Below are positions 26,291 to 37,398 of a stretch of 64,000 nucleotides of DNA, one piece after another. Source of the DNA: Staphylococcus ratti (GTDB lineage: Bacteria; Bacillota; Bacilli; Staphylococcales; Staphylococcaceae); the NCBI RefSeq assembly GCF_020883535.1, contig NZ_CP086654.1:1984001-2048000 (forward strand). The letters are read 5' to 3'. Positions within the stretch are counted from its first letter, which is position 1, and every line of letters begins with the position of its first letter. A program made the translations under genes and the position numbers. Under the pieces are notes generated by a model. That model ran no database searches and was not told the DNA's origin. It saw only the letters and a list, made by a program, of their open reading frames with translations.

Positions 26291-27094
26291 TTACATAAAG
26301 TCTGCAAAGTGATCTCTGTAGCGCATATGCAACATCGACCCAACAACAAAGAATACTACTGTAACAAATATGTTATATAAAGCGAGTTCCCCATGCTCAA
26401 TAAAATACCATTCATGGAATAATATTGCCGCACGATAACTCTCTGCAATGAAATAAATTGGATTAAACATCATAATCTTTTCTGGCAACGAACCTGGTTT
26501 AGGTACCCAAAGTATCGGTGACGCATAGAAAAGAACCCTTAATAAAGCTTGCATCGCCATTTGCGTATCTCGCACGAGGACACCTAATGTAGAAGTCAAC
26601 AATGCGATAGAAGTTGTAATCAAATACGCAAACGGGATATATATAATTAATTGGATAATATATATAGAAGGTGGAATCCCAACAACGGTACATAATGCAA
26701 CAATCGCAAACACCAGTACAAGATGTCCGTATAACTTACTTGTCACAATATAAGTCGGGATAATGGATAGTGGGAAATTCATTTTCGCCACTTGACCATA
26801 CTTCATCGTAATGGATTTTGTCCCTTCTAAAATCCCTTGATTGATAAAGAACCACATGCTAATGCCAACGAGTAACCAATAAATAAATGGAATGCCATCA
26901 ATCGGATGATTGCTTCGAATTCCAAAACCAAAGACAAACCAATATACCATAATTTGAATAACCGGGTTTATGATTTCCCACGCTAAACCCAGATAATTAT
27001 TATGGTTTGTGATTTTCAGTTGGAACTGTGCTAAACGTTGAACAAGATAAAAACTCTTTACGTGCTCTGTTAGCACGGTTAAAACAGATTTCAT
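26291..27094 (-). CDS. tarG: Wall teichoic acid ABC exporter permease TarG
   Basis: A 267-residue ABC-2 type permease with six helices that flips undecaprenyl-linked teichoic acid. The early EHVKSFYLVQRLAQFQLKITNHNNYLG and YWLLVGISMWFFINQG segments match S. aureus TarG closely, and the tail MRYRDHFADFM is conserved. I prefer the ATG at 27094 (MKSVLTVLTEHVK), giving the normal length; the frame runs to 27193 but those 33 residues have no counterpart. Its ribosome site is weak. It is divergent from its ATPase gene tarH. S. aureus TarG is the target of targocil. Confidence 0.92.
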   Translation of the reverse strand: MKSVLTVLTEHVKSFYLVQRLAQFQLKITNHNNYLGLAWEIINPVIQIMVYWFVFGFGIRSNHPIDGIPFIYWLLVGISMWFFINQGILEGTKSITMKYGQVAKMNFPLSIIPTYIVTSKLYGHLVLVFAIVALCTVVGIPPSIYIIQLIIYIPFAYLITTSIALLTSTLGVLVRDTQMAMQALLRVLFYASPILWVPKPGSLPEKIMMFNPIYFIAESYRAAILFHEWYFIEHGELALYNIFVTVVFFVVGSMLHMRYRDHFADFM

Positions 27095-28317
<1,223 letters not shown>

Positions 28318-28446
28318 GGTGAATACGTAAGCGCAACTAAGATAATGACGCATCATATTGCGTTTTCGCACTTCGCCTCTCTATACACCTTATCTATTAC
28401 GCTTTACCCTATAACAGTCACGATCATACATTTAAGCATCAATAAC

Positions 28447-28486
28447 AAAAACGTATTTCCACAAAGTTAAACGGAAATACGTTTTT
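28447..28486. terminator. Bidirectional terminator between tarH and tarA
   Basis: AAAAACGTATTTCC (28447-28460) pairs with GGAAATACGTTTTT (28473-28486), with A and T runs at both ends. It touches the tarA stop codon. Confidence 0.9.
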
Positions 28487-29310
28487 TATGTTTTAAAATA
28501 TTTTTGTTTAAAAACAGCGAGTACAAATTTTGGAATACGTTTAAAACGATGGATTCGTTTAATATCTGTAATGCCTCTGTAAACCCATTCTAGGTTTAAT
28601 GCGCGCCAAATGTAAGGCGCACGCTTTACTTCGCCACTAAAGACATCAATCGAGCCTCCAACTCCCATCATCATTGTATGATCAAAATGATGGCGATGAT
28701 GTTGAATCCATTGTTCTTGTTTAGGGTATCCCATTCCAACGAAAATAAAATCTGGATTAAACGCACGAATGGCTTCAACAACTTCTAAATCTGTAACATC
28801 GATAAAACCATGATGTGTTTGTATTTCTAAATTAGGATACTTGCGTTTAATACGGCGTGCCGCTTTCTCCACTACTGGAGATGTTGCCCCAAGTAAGAAA
28901 ACTTTTCGATGTTCAATATCAGCTATGTCTAAACAATGTTCCATCACTTCAATACCAGGCACTCTCTCTTGCAATGGTTGCCCTAGAATACGTGCAGCTT
29001 TTACGATTCCCGTACCATCGGGAATAATATAATCTGCTTTGTTAATAATACTTTGGTACATCGGCTCTTCAGAAGCATAATGAACAATTTCTGGATTCGC
29101 TGTAACTACAAAAAGATTGTGTGTTGTAGATGTGTGCATGTACCGTAAAATGTGTTCACGCATATCTAGTAATGTGACGTTATCGAACATGATATCTAAT
29201 ACTTGAACTTGTGCTTTAGCTTTTTCAAGTGGATATTCATTTTGTGTCGAAACGATTTCATGACTAGGTAAAGCGTGCTCTTTTTTTATATCTGGCAACA
29301 CTTTCACCAC
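28486..29310 (-). CDS. tarA: N-acetylmannosaminyltransferase TarA
   Basis: A 274-residue WecG/TagA glycosyltransferase that moves ManNAc from UDP-ManNAc to undecaprenyl-PP-GlcNAc, the first committed step of wall teichoic acid synthesis. Key regions are TANPEIVHYASEEP near residue 71, DGTGIVKAARILG near residue 97 (containing the catalytic Asp), and VGMGYPKQEQWIQ near residue 195. The product has about 25 extra N-terminal residues relative to S. aureus TarA. The start is GTG with AAGGTGAGA upstream; a second GTG follows at once. A later start is possible. Confidence 0.92.
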   Translation of the reverse strand: MVKVLPDIKKEHALPSHEIVSTQNEYPLEKAKAQVQVLDIMFDNVTLLDMREHILRYMHTSTTHNLFVVTANPEIVHYASEEPMYQSIINKADYIIPDGTGIVKAARILGQPLQERVPGIEVMEHCLDIADIEHRKVFLLGATSPVVEKAARRIKRKYPNLEIQTHHGFIDVTDLEVVEAIRAFNPDFIFVGMGYPKQEQWIQHHRHHFDHTMMMGVGGSIDVFSGEVKRAPYIWRALNLEWVYRGITDIKRIHRFKRIPKFVLAVFKQKYFKT

Positions 29311-29781
29311 AGTCTCACCTTCATTCCTTCGATATATTTACATAATTTTTACATATCATTTATGTAACTTTAACATATTTTATACTTAAATCAAGTTAAA
29401 TAAACATTTTTAATACTAAAGTATGAGCTATTAAAATAAAAGGTCTATAAGTTTATTGTTACTCTTAATCACAATTTCAAATTCATTCAATCTTATCCAT
29501 ATCAACTAAAAACTGTACTATCCTCTCTGTTAAACGCTAAAAATGGATTAAAGCCGCTGCTTTAAGTGATTAAAAATTATTTTGAATTGATGATATAGTT
29601 GAATATAATGATGAGAAGACGTAATACACTCACTGTAAGTTCACGCTTACTGTCTTAAGAAGCTATCAAGGACGATATATTAAATTAATAAAGCTTCCAG
29701 AAAATACGTCTGAAGTCTATAGTCAAAATGTTTTAATTTCTCATATACTAAATCTAATTATGTTTAGAAAGGACGAGCTAC
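29311..29781. other. Divergent intergenic region upstream of the M50 gene
   Basis: 470 AT-rich bases between tarA and the peptidase gene, which are divergent. A -10 TATAAT near 29604 preceded at 17 bases by TTTGAA is a possible plus-strand promoter. The tarA promoter is expected at its left end. No reading frame or repeat was recognised. Confidence 0.45.
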
Positions 29782-30525
29782 ATGCCAGAACAAACATGGC
29801 TCATCTCACCTGTTCCAATATCTATCATTTTGTTATTCGTTGTCACACTGCTCTATTTAATCAGTCATTATTATCAAAATCGCCCAATATTTTCTGTTAT
29901 AGATATTGTCTTAAATTATATTCCTGTTTTAACACACGAGTTTGGTCACATTCTTTTTAATCGTTTAAGTGGCGGAAAAGCAGTTGATTTTGTTGTGGTA
30001 GTGAAACGTAGCGAAAGAAAAGCTACAGGCCAACAAGGCTACGCTATTACAAAATCACGTTCACGTTTAGGCCAAATATGGACCACTTTAGGGGGCTATG
30101 TCATGCCTCCATTTATGTTAAGCGTAGGATTAATTCTTCAAAGTAAAGGTTACGGCGCTTTATTTATATTGTTTTATATATTCATATTTCTTTATTTTAC
30201 CTTTGTTACTTCACGTAAAATAACACCTATCCTAATTATATTATTTTTAAGTTTAACGACGTATCTAGGTATACAATCTGAAAACTTAACGAATTATTCT
30301 TTCATTTATATGTTAATTTATCATTTTTTACTCGGTACATTATTAGGGGAAGTGATACAATCAACTGTATCGATTGCCCAACTCACATTCGCAAGGCCAA
30401 AACCGTCTTGGGATGGTAGCGCGTTAAGCGCATTGACGCACATTCCAACACTATTCTATTCAAGTATTTGGGTGATACTGAACTTCACGAGTCTCTATTT
30501 TCTTTTTCAACAATTATTTGCTTAA
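29782..30525 (+). CDS. M50 family (site-2-protease-like) membrane metallopeptidase
   Basis: A 247-residue polytopic protein with about seven helices. The zinc motif HEFGH (residues 52-56, within VLTHEFGHILFNRLSGG) marks an M50B-like peptidase. A second metal ligand of the NxxPxxDG type is not obvious. A basic loop (VVKRSERKATG) follows the first half. M50 proteases cut transmembrane segments, often in stress signalling; the substrate here is unknown. ATG follows AAAGGACGAG. An equivalent gene sits between tarA and mntR in S. aureus as I recall, so the position is ancestral. Confidence 0.8.
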   Translation: MPEQTWLISPVPISIILLFVVTLLYLISHYYQNRPIFSVIDIVLNYIPVLTHEFGHILFNRLSGGKAVDFVVVVKRSERKATGQQGYAITKSRSRLGQIWTTLGGYVMPPFMLSVGLILQSKGYGALFILFYIFIFLYFTFVTSRKITPILIILFLSLTTYLGIQSENLTNYSFIYMLIYHFLLGTLLGEVIQSTVSIAQLTFARPKPSWDGSALSALTHIPTLFYSSIWVILNFTSLYFLFQQLFA

Positions 30526-30529
30526 TAAC

Positions 30530-30570
30530 GAGGGGGACAACGAAATCTGATGTATTTCGTTGTCCCCCTC
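30530..30570. terminator. Bidirectional terminator, M50 gene / mntR
   Basis: GAGGGGGACAACGAAAT (30530-30546) pairs perfectly with ATTTCGTTGTCCCCCTC (30554-30570). The 17-bp stem serves the convergent M50 gene and mntR. T runs are short. Confidence 0.75.
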
Positions 30571-30574
30571 ATTG

Positions 30575-31225
30575 TTATGCTATTTTTTCTGCAAAAATGA
30601 CTTGCGCATTTTGATAACTTAAAATGACTGTTTGTTGGCCATTTTTTATTTCAAGCATTTGATTGATGTCATCTTTACTTACAATTTCTATCGTATCGCC
30701 GATTTGAATTGTTTTGCTAGACAAATAAATTAAAAGTTCTGATTTATCTCTTACACGTCTTAAAATTACCTTATCACCCGCTTCAAAATCAATTAAAGGG
30801 GTATTGTAACGTTCTTCAAAATCATGACTTCTCGGAATCGTACCGCCATGCGGACAAGTTTCTGGATAATTAAGCAACTCATCTAAACGTTTGACGAATA
30901 AGTTTGACACTCGATGTTCTAAAACTTCCGCTTCCTCGTGAACTTCTTCCCATGTATAATTCATAATTTCTATAAGAAACAACTCGATTAAACGATGGCG
31001 TTTAATAATATCAAGTGTTGCTGACAAACCTTTTGCAGACAACTTCACACCTTTATATGGCTTAGTTTCAACATAACCTTCTTTTTCTAATCGCCCCACC
31101 ATTTCACTTACAGATGGGGGTTTTATATTCAGAAACTGAGAGAGTGTCTTATTTGAAACGTAGTGCGTTTTACCACCATGACCCAATATCGCTTTGAGAT
31201 AATCCTCTTTTTCCTCAGTTAACAT
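30575..31225 (-). CDS. mntR: Manganese-responsive repressor MntR (DtxR family)
   Basis: A 216-residue DtxR-type regulator. Residues 1-70 form the winged helix (MLTEEKEDYLKAI, then IKPPSVSEMVGRLEKEGYV). The dimerisation domain (about 75-140) carries metal-ligand candidates HRLIELFLIE, EEAEVLEHRVS and CPHGGTIP. A C-terminal SH3-like FeoA domain (about 150-216) is present, as in S. aureus MntR and unlike Bacillus MntR. It represses mntABC when Mn(II) is plentiful. Divergent from mntABC, with an MntR-type palindrome in the shared gap. ATG after AGAGGTG. Confidence 0.94.
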   Translation of the reverse strand: MLTEEKEDYLKAILGHGGKTHYVSNKTLSQFLNIKPPSVSEMVGRLEKEGYVETKPYKGVKLSAKGLSATLDIIKRHRLIELFLIEIMNYTWEEVHEEAEVLEHRVSNLFVKRLDELLNYPETCPHGGTIPRSHDFEERYNTPLIDFEAGDKVILRRVRDKSELLIYLSSKTIQIGDTIEIVSKDDINQMLEIKNGQQTVILSYQNAQVIFAEKIA

Positions 31226-31271
31226 ATTTTCACCTCTTAAAAATATTCACCTTATTGTATCACGAAACAAC

Positions 31272-31323
31272 TTGACTTTGACAAATTTCACTTTATAATA
31301 TAGTTTTATTAGGGTTACCTAAA
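31272..31323 (+). promoter_or_regulatory. mntABC promoter with MntR box
   Basis: -35 TTGACT (31272-31277), 16-base spacer, -10 TATAAT (31294-31299). The palindrome TTAGG-GTTA-CCTAA (31309-31322) lies just downstream over the predicted start. It resembles the staphylococcal MntR box TTTAGGTTAACCTAAA, so Mn-MntR should block initiation. Confidence 0.85.
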
Positions 31324-31345
31324 TTATTTGAAAGGTTGTGTTAAC

Positions 31346-32125
31346 ATGATTGAAATCAACAACTTAAACCTTACCCTTCAACATAAACATGTACTTAAAA
31401 ACATTTCTTTAAAGTTACCTTTAAAAGGAGAAATAGTAGGTATAATGGGTCCAAATGGTAGTGGTAAGTCAACATTAGTTAAAACATTGGTTGGTGAACT
31501 GCGCTACCAAGGGCGCATCGAATTAAATGGGAAACCTTTAAGCAATCAAAAACGCCGTATCGCTTATGTTCCTCAAAAAATGACTTTAGACCTTGATTTT
31601 CCGATTGATGTTGAATCTTTAGTGTTATCAGGGAGCTATGATGAAATAGGGTGGTTTAAGCGTATCCCGAACCAAAAACGTCAACAGTGTCATCTATTAT
31701 TGCAAGAATTAGAATTATTTGATCTACGCAAACGTCCTCTCCACACATTAAGTGGCGGGCAATTACAACGTGTCATTTTAGCACGTACTTTAATGCGTAC
31801 ACATGATATCTACATTTTAGATGAACCTTTTGTAGGCATAGATTTTAAGAGTGAGAAAATGATTATACAAAAATTAAATGCCCTTAAAAGCGAAGGGAAA
31901 TTAATTATTATCGTTCATCACGATTTATCTACCGCTTCAAATTATTTTGATCGCGTTTTATTACTCAATCAAAGTATCCAATTTTTTGGACCTACCCGTG
32001 ATGTGTTAACGCCTGCAAACATAGAGCAAACATTTCTTGCATCTTTGCATGCAAATGAAAATAGAACACATCAATTTCAATTAAAGGAGCATTCTAATCA
32101 TGGCATTCCTTCAACATCTCGTTGA
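31346..32125 (+). CDS. mntA: Manganese ABC transporter ATPase MntA
   Basis: A 259-residue ABC ATPase for Mn(II) uptake. Walker A GPNGSGKST near residue 37, signature LSGGQLQR near residue 138, Walker B IYILDEPF and switch His in IIIVHHDLS. The start is the ATG at 31346 (MIEINNLNL), after AAAGGTTGTG; the frame opens at 31328. The 3' end overlaps mntB by 26 bases, which makes the last residues (HSNHGIPSTSR) a by-product of the overlap. First gene of mntABC. Confidence 0.93.
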   Translation: MIEINNLNLTLQHKHVLKNISLKLPLKGEIVGIMGPNGSGKSTLVKTLVGELRYQGRIELNGKPLSNQKRRIAYVPQKMTLDLDFPIDVESLVLSGSYDEIGWFKRIPNQKRQQCHLLLQELELFDLRKRPLHTLSGGQLQRVILARTLMRTHDIYILDEPFVGIDFKSEKMIIQKLNALKSEGKLIIIVHHDLSTASNYFDRVLLLNQSIQFFGPTRDVLTPANIEQTFLASLHANENRTHQFQLKEHSNHGIPSTSR

Positions 32126-32939
32126 ATACCCTTTTTTAACGCGTGCCTTATTAACGGCCATACTTGTAGGTGCTGTTTGCGGTGTCGTTGGGTGTTTTAT
32201 ATTGTTAAGAGGTCTTTCCTTAATGGGAGACGCAATGAGTCATGCGGTGCTACCCGGTGTAGCCATCTCATTCCTCCTAAATATTCCTATGTTTATTGGA
32301 GCATTAGTTACAGGTGTTTTAAGTAGTTTATGTATTGGTTATATTTCAGACACAACCAAAACTAAAAAAGATGCCGCCATCGGTATCATTTTTACAACCT
32401 TCCTTGCTACAGGGATTATATTAATTAGTGCGATACAGTCCACTACGGACCTTTACCATATTTTATTTGGTAACATTCTCGCGATAACAGATGATGCCTT
32501 TAATACGACGCTTTGGATTAGTCTTTGTGTCATCATTCTTATACTTTTACTTTATCGTCCATTAAAGATATCGACGTTTGATCCAATCTTTAGTCGTATG
32601 AATGGCCTCCCTACACGCGCTATACATTATTTAGTAATGTTGCTATTGGCACTTGTTATTGTTACAAGTGTTCAAACTGTAGGTGTCATTTTAGTCGTCG
32701 CATTATTAATCACGCCTGCATCTACTGCATATTTGGTAGCGAATAAGCTCTCCACAATGCTATTGATTTCTTGTATTTGTAGTGTGATTAGTGCAACGGT
32801 TGGCATTTATATTAGTTTCCAGCTGAATTTACCAAGTGGTGCAGTTATCGTATTAATTGCAGCAACACTTTACGTGTTGAGTGTTATTTACATTAAAATC
32901 AAATCTAAAATACATAAAGGAGCGACCCCACAAACATGA
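32100..32939 (+). CDS. mntB: Manganese ABC transporter permease MntB
   Basis: A 279-residue ABC-3 family metal permease with about eight or nine helices. Typical segments are LLRGLSLMGDAMSHAVLPGVA near residue 37 and the LLITPASTAYLVANKL region near residue 200. It dimerises to form the Mn(II) channel with MntA below and MntC outside. The ATG follows AAAGGAGCATTCTA inside mntA, so translation is coupled. Its stop overlaps the mntC start by 4 bases. Confidence 0.94.
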   Translation: MAFLQHLVEYPFLTRALLTAILVGAVCGVVGCFILLRGLSLMGDAMSHAVLPGVAISFLLNIPMFIGALVTGVLSSLCIGYISDTTKTKKDAAIGIIFTTFLATGIILISAIQSTTDLYHILFGNILAITDDAFNTTLWISLCVIILILLLYRPLKISTFDPIFSRMNGLPTRAIHYLVMLLLALVIVTSVQTVGVILVVALLITPASTAYLVANKLSTMLLISCICSVISATVGIYISFQLNLPSGAVIVLIAATLYVLSVIYIKIKSKIHKGATPQT

Positions 32940-33853
32940 TTAAACGTATTCTTGCTGTTTTACTTGTTGCAGTCATGCTTACAGCTTGTGGCTTCGGCAA
33001 AACAGAAAAAAATGACAAACTTAAAGTAGTGACAACGAACTCTATTCTTTACGATATGGCTAAAAATGTAGCCGGCGATCGTGCGGAAATTCACAGTATT
33101 GTTCCAATTGGACAAGACCCTCATGAATATGAAATTAAACCAAAAGATATTAAAGCACTTGCTGACGCAGATGTTGTTATTTATAACGGCTTCAACTTAG
33201 AAAGTGGTAACGGTTGGTTTGAAAAAGCATTAAAAGAAGCAAATAAATCTTTAAAAGATAAAAATGTTATTCAAGCATCAGAAAAAGTAAAGCCGATTTA
33301 CTTAAATGGTAACGAAAAATCAGAAGCACACATTGACCCACACGCTTGGTTAAGCTTAGAAAATGGTATTAAATATGTTGAACGTATTCAAGAAGGTTTA
33401 GAAGCTGCTGATAAATTACATCAAAAAGACTATCAAAAGCAAGGTAACAAATATCTAGATGAACTCAAATCTCTTAACAAGAAGAGTCATAATGAATTTA
33501 ATGACATTCCAAAAGAAAAACGCGTCATGATTACAAGTGAAGGTGCATTCAAATACTTCGCTAAACAATATGACATCAAACCAGGTTTCATTTGGGAAAT
33601 TAACACAGAAAACCAAGGTACACCACAACAAATGAAGCAAGCCATTGATTTTGTAAAATCAAACAACATGAAACACCTCCTTCAAGAAACAAGTGTTAGC
33701 GATAAAGCCATGAAACGCTTAAGCGAAGACACAGGTGCTAAAATATATGGTACTGTTTATACAGATTCAATAGGTAAAGAAGGTAGCGACGGAGACTCAT
33801 ACTACAAAATGATGGCGTCGAACATTAAAACAATTCATGATAGCATGAAATAA
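32936..33853 (+). CDS. mntC: Manganese-binding lipoprotein MntC
   Basis: A 305-residue cluster A-I (ZnuA/PsaA-like) metal-binding lipoprotein. The lipobox LTAC ends the signal at Cys18. Metal ligands are visible as His in GQDPHEYE (near residue 63), His in IDPHAWLS (near 137), a Glu in ITSEGAF (near 203) and a late Asp in YTDSIG (near 278), the His-His-Glu-Asp set of Mn/Zn receptors. The short linker lacks the His-rich loop of zinc receptors. ATG overlaps the mntB stop. A terminator follows within 5 bases. Confidence 0.95.
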   Translation: MIKRILAVLLVAVMLTACGFGKTEKNDKLKVVTTNSILYDMAKNVAGDRAEIHSIVPIGQDPHEYEIKPKDIKALADADVVIYNGFNLESGNGWFEKALKEANKSLKDKNVIQASEKVKPIYLNGNEKSEAHIDPHAWLSLENGIKYVERIQEGLEAADKLHQKDYQKQGNKYLDELKSLNKKSHNEFNDIPKEKRVMITSEGAFKYFAKQYDIKPGFIWEINTENQGTPQQMKQAIDFVKSNNMKHLLQETSVSDKAMKRLSEDTGAKIYGTVYTDSIGKEGSDGDSYYKMMASNIKTIHDSMK

Positions 33854-33857
33854 ACAT

Positions 33858-33901
33858 AAAAAGAGGTAAGGAATTTAATTTGAATTCCTTACCTCTTTTC
33901 T
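33858..33901 (+). terminator. Terminator of mntABC
   Basis: AAAAGAGGTAAGGAATT pairs with its complement ending CTTACCTCTTTT, followed by C and mixed T. Only 87 bases separate mntC from mnhG2, so no long 3' untranslated region is possible. The A/T flanks could also stop the opposing mnh2 transcript. Confidence 0.85.
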
Positions 33902-33940
33902 ATTACTATTTTCTTTAAATCTATGACGCTATCCTCTGTA

Positions 33941-34384
33941 TCAATCATCATCTAATCGTGAATAAATTTCTTTGCGTCGTTTAGCGCGCTTTTCAATACG
34001 CATTTTTCTTCTTTCTTCAGGATCTAAATCTGCTTTATTAAGGTCTGAGTCATCATCCGTAATTGTATGTTTTTGATACATATACGCACCTGTACGATAT
34101 GCAGCACGTGAAATTAAGTGTCCGCCAACCGGAGAAGTAATATTGATAAACATTAATGCTAATATCGTTCTGACGCTAACATAACCTTGTTCAAAAATAA
34201 AATAAATAAATACGCCCACTAAAGTTAACAATACCGCAAGGGTCGATGCTTTAGTTGCTGCATGGATGCGCAAAAATACATCTTGAAAACGCACAAGCCC
34301 TATCGCACTTATTAAAGCAATAATACTCCCTGCAAAAATCAAGAAAGCAGCGAACAGTTTAATGATTTCGTTTGTTGTTTCCAT
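33941..34384 (-). CDS. mnhG2: Na+/H+ antiporter subunit MnhG2
   Basis: A 147-residue subunit G of an Mrp/Mnh cation-proton antiporter. Three helices (about 8-95) include the [21 protein letters not shown] signature, followed by a charged tail with [20 protein letters not shown] start at the ATG at 34384 after GGGGGG; the frame opens at 34405 inside mnhF2. The 5' end overlaps mnhF2 by 26 bases. Last gene of the operon. Mnh2 of S. aureus supports pH and K+/Na+ homeostasis. Confidence 0.93.
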   Translation of the reverse strand: METTNEIIKLFAAFLIFAGSIIALISAIGLVRFQDVFLRIHAATKASTLAVLLTLVGVFIYFIFEQGYVSVRTILALMFINITSPVGGHLISRAAYRTGAYMYQKHTITDDDSDLNKADLDPEERRKMRIEKRAKRRKEIYSRLDDD

Positions 34385-34661
34385 TAAACACGTTCCCCCC
34401 TTCAATGAAGCGCGAAATTGTTACAGAGCTAAGAAACGAAATAATCGCAATTAAAACAACAGAATCTAAGAATGAAAACGTCTTGAAAAGCAAACTGAGC
34501 ACACCTACTGTAGACATCAAAATCGCACTCATCGCATCAAATGCGACTACACGATCCGCTGTTGTGGGACCTTTAATAAGACGAAATAATACGATAACAA
34601 GTGAAATAGCAAAAATAATCAGAGCACCTGATATTAAAAATTCTGTAATGGTTGCTATCAT
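34359..34661 (-). CDS. mnhF2: Na+/H+ antiporter subunit MnhF2
   Basis: A 100-residue subunit F with three helices. The diagnostic [19 protein letters not shown] segment is at residues 27-45, and [15 protein letters not shown] near the end. The ATG follows GGAGGTGACGA within the end of mnhE2 (4-base overlap). Length is normal for MrpF. Confidence 0.94.
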   Translation of the reverse strand: MIATITEFLISGALIIFAISLVIVLFRLIKGPTTADRVVAFDAMSAILMSTVGVLSLLFKTFSFLDSVVLIAIISFLSSVTISRFIEGGNVFNGNNKRNH

Positions 34662-35140
34662 TTCGTCACCTCCACAATCAGTTCCTCATATTTTTTAATA
34701 CTTCTTAATAACTGCTTTTTCTCTTTCGCCGTAATGTCTATCGCATGAATCAAGAAAGTATTGGGTTCACGGTTCACTCGAATAATTGTAGACCCTGGTG
34801 TAATGATAATAAGAATCGTTAAAAATGTAATTTCCCAATCTGTGTCTAGTTGTGTTTCATACCAAACAAGTCCTGGATCCATTTTATCTGTTTTAAATAA
34901 AACATAATTAATAATCGAAAAAGTTGATGTAAAAAGTTGATGTAAGTACGTCAATAAAAATTTAAACGACACCCATATCTTTTTCGGATAAAACTCTTGA
35001 TCAAAAAATTTGTGCAATAGATAAATAATAACTAAACCAAGTAAATAGCCCGCTGTAAACGTTGGGAACCTAAATGCGTCTTCATCTTGGAATAAAACCC
35101 AAAGTAATGCAATCATGATATTTAAAGCAATTTGTCTCAT
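34658..35140 (-). CDS. mnhE2: Na+/H+ antiporter subunit MnhE2
   Basis: A 160-residue subunit E. Two N-terminal helices and the MrpE core [19 protein letters not shown] and [29 protein letters not shown] are clear; the TPGS turn is family-diagnostic. Overlaps mnhD2 and mnhF2 by 4 bases each. Confidence 0.94.
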   Translation of the reverse strand: MRQIALNIMIALLWVLFQDEDAFRFPTFTAGYLLGLVIIYLLHKFFDQEFYPKKIWVSFKFLLTYLHQLFTSTFSIINYVLFKTDKMDPGLVWYETQLDTDWEITFLTILIIITPGSTIIRVNREPNTFLIHAIDITAKEKKQLLRSIKKYEELIVEVTK

Positions 35141-36639
35141 TCATGACCACCTCTCAACTCTGGATTCACCATTTTAATATACTGCTCTACATTCATATTC
35201 ATTGACGTTGCCAGTTCTGTTGCTTGCATAATGATAGGTGCAGCAAGACCTATTAAAAGTACGACAAACGTCATCGTCATAATAATATGTTTACGTACCG
35301 GTCGAATCATATTGTACTTCACTTCCGCACCTTTAGAGGCATTCCCCGCATACATATAGAAAAATACTCTAAATAAACTGTACATACCAATAAGACTTGT
35401 TAATATCATCAATGTTAAACCTATATAATGTTGATGCTCTATCGCACCAATAAAAATCAATAATTTCCCAGGAAATCCACTAAAGGGCGGTACGCCACCA
35501 ATAGCAAGAGTTACAACAATAAATGCCACGCCAAGCCACGGTTCTTTACGCGCTAACCCTTTTAAATGGCGATATTGTCTGTAACCTGTCGTATAAACGA
35601 TAAGTCCAATCACAAAGAAAAGTAACGCTTTAACAACGATATCGTTCATTAAATAAAAGATCGCCCCGTTAACGCCATTAAATGTATTGGTACCTAAACC
35701 AAAAATCACAAAACCAATCGACAATACGACTTGGTAAGCAGCTATTTTCTTAATATCTTTATACGCTATCGTCCCTACAGCACCAATAATCATTGTCATA
35801 CAAGCCATCACAACAAATAAAGGTTCTGTGATGCCACCACTTTGGTTGAAAATCAACGTATAAAAGCGAATCAATGCATAGGCACCTACTTTAGTCATCA
35901 ACGACGCAAACAATGCGGCAAGCTCTGTATTTAGAACAGCATAAGCTTTAGGAAGCCACATGAATAAAACAAGTGCTGCTTTAGAACCAAAAGCGACAAT
36001 AAATGACATCGCTACTAAATGAATCGCCGTTGGATCATCCAATTCATGAATACGCATAGCAATATGCGTATAGTTTAACGTTCCAAGTTGACGATATAAC
36101 ATTCCTATTCCTATAAGAAGAATCCAAGAACCTATGACATTTAAAACGACATAAATGATACTAGCACGCAACTGTTCCACAGATTGTCCTAAAGTCACTA
36201 AGACAAATGAAGCCAATAGCATGATTTCAAACATGACGTATAGGTTAAATAAATCTGCAGTTAAAAAGGAGCCCACAACCCCTACTGTTAAAAATAAAAC
36301 AAAAGACGGTAAATAATAGCGGCTCGCTCTTTTTTCACCGCGTCCAAAACCAAAGCCAATAATCATAAAAACAACGAAATGTGTCGTAGTTACCAGTAAA
36401 AGACTTAACGGGTCGCCAACATATTGAATGCCAAATGGTGCTGGCCATCCTGAAAAATCTAATCTAAGTGGCTGGTAACGAATGACGTAAATCAACATTG
36501 TTAACGAAGACACAAATGATATAAACACAATAATTAAAGAAACATAGCGCGACAATATCACTTGCTTATTTAACATCACAAGTATTAATGCACCGACAAG
36601 TGGAAGTAAAAATGGTATTGCTAAAAAGTTATCATTCAT
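35137..36639 (-). CDS. mnhD2: Na+/H+ antiporter subunit MnhD2
   Basis: A 500-residue subunit D, homologous to complex I NuoN/NuoM subunits. About fourteen helices are seen, with the conserved Glu in [15 protein letters not shown] near residue 133 and Lys in [20 protein letters not shown] near residue 215 expected for proton movement. I start at the ATG at 36639, which overlaps the mnhC2 stop and follows GGTGGTGAAG. It forms the ion-moving core with MnhA2. Confidence 0.94.
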   Translation of the reverse strand: MNDNFLAIPFLLPLVGALILVMLNKQVILSRYVSLIIVFISFVSSLTMLIYVIRYQPLRLDFSGWPAPFGIQYVGDPLSLLLVTTTHFVVFMIIGFGFGRGEKRASRYYLPSFVLFLTVGVVGSFLTADLFNLYVMFEIMLLASFVLVTLGQSVEQLRASIIYVVLNVIGSWILLIGIGMLYRQLGTLNYTHIAMRIHELDDPTAIHLVAMSFIVAFGSKAALVLFMWLPKAYAVLNTELAALFASLMTKVGAYALIRFYTLIFNQSGGITEPLFVVMACMTMIIGAVGTIAYKDIKKIAAYQVVLSIGFVIFGLGTNTFNGVNGAIFYLMNDIVVKALLFFVIGLIVYTTGYRQYRHLKGLARKEPWLGVAFIVVTLAIGGVPPFSGFPGKLLIFIGAIEHQHYIGLTLMILTSLIGMYSLFRVFFYMYAGNASKGAEVKYNMIRPVRKHIIMTMTFVVLLIGLAAPIIMQATELATSMNMNVEQYIKMVNPELRGGHE

Positions 36640-36976
36640 CTTCTTCACCACCTGTTAACACATTAATTTCATCTTCTTTCGTAACTTTAAAAGTACGGTA
36701 AACAAGCACAAGTAAAAACGCAGTAATCGCGAAGCCAATTACAATCGCTGTGAGTACAATCGCTTGTAATAAAGGATCTACAAAGTCTTCTTGTCCCGTA
36801 ACGATTAATGGTTCTGTTTTCTCACTTGTATATTCACCCATGCTCATAATAATTAAATTGCCTGCATGTGTGAAAATCGCAATCCCTATGACAATTCGTA
36901 TTAGATTTTTGGATAAAATCATATACGTTGCTATAAATACTAAAAAGCCAATTGTGAGGAGCAAAATAATATTCAT
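36632..36976 (-). CDS. mnhC2: Na+/H+ antiporter subunit MnhC2
   Basis: A 114-residue NuoK-like subunit with three helices. The [29 protein letters not shown] stretch and [25 protein letters not shown] match MrpC; the DPLxQALxLTAIVI motif is diagnostic. The C-terminus is acidic (TGGEEDE). Overlaps mnhB2 by 4 bases. Confidence 0.94.
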   Translation of the reverse strand: MNIILLLTIGFLVFIATYMILSKNLIRIVIGIAIFTHAGNLIIMSMGEYTSEKTEPLIVTGQEDFVDPLLQAIVLTAIVIGFAITAFLLVLVYRTFKVTKEDEINVLTGGEEDE

Positions 36977-37398
36977 GATCTCCCCCCACTCAATGATAAA
37001 ATTGTCGTAACTACTACGCCTACAACACTTAATGTAATCCCAGACTCAAATAAAGTAATCGTCGATAAATGCACTTCTCCAAAATATGGAAATTTAAAAT
37101 AAGCATCTGCTTGATACAAAATATTTTTGCCAAAGAATAGTGGCACAAGTGCGGTAGTAAGTGAAATAAAGGCACCTACAATCATCAATTTTCTAAAATC
37201 AATCGGCAATGCTTCAAGCACACGATGAACATCAAATGCAAGAAACATCAGTATAAAGGCAGAACTTAAAATCAATCCCGCAATAAAGCCCCCACCAGGA
37301 TTGTTATGTCCTGCAAAGAACAGATAGAAGCCAAAAGTTAAAATGATAAACACGACGATTCGTGTAACCGTTTTGAGTACTAAATCATTCTCTTTCAT
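36973..37398 (-). CDS. mnhB2: Na+/H+ antiporter subunit MnhB2
   Basis: A 141-residue subunit B with four helices. The [15 protein letters not shown] motif (residues 28-42) is the MrpB hallmark. The ATG lies inside the end of mnhA2 (14-base overlap) after GGAGGGGTC. Length is normal. Confidence 0.95.
   Translation of the reverse strand: MKENDLVLKTVTRIVVFIILTFGFYLFFAGHNNPGGGFIAGLILSSAFILMFLAFDVHRVLEALPIDFRKLMIVGAFISLTTALVPLFFGKNILYQADAYFKFPYFGEVHLSTITLFESGITLSVVGVVVTTILSLSGGRS

Noticed and set aside
34372..34698. 108-codon plus-strand frame in the mnh2 operon
   Set aside because: Antisense to mnhF2 and mnhE2, which are clear family members; ribosome site absent.
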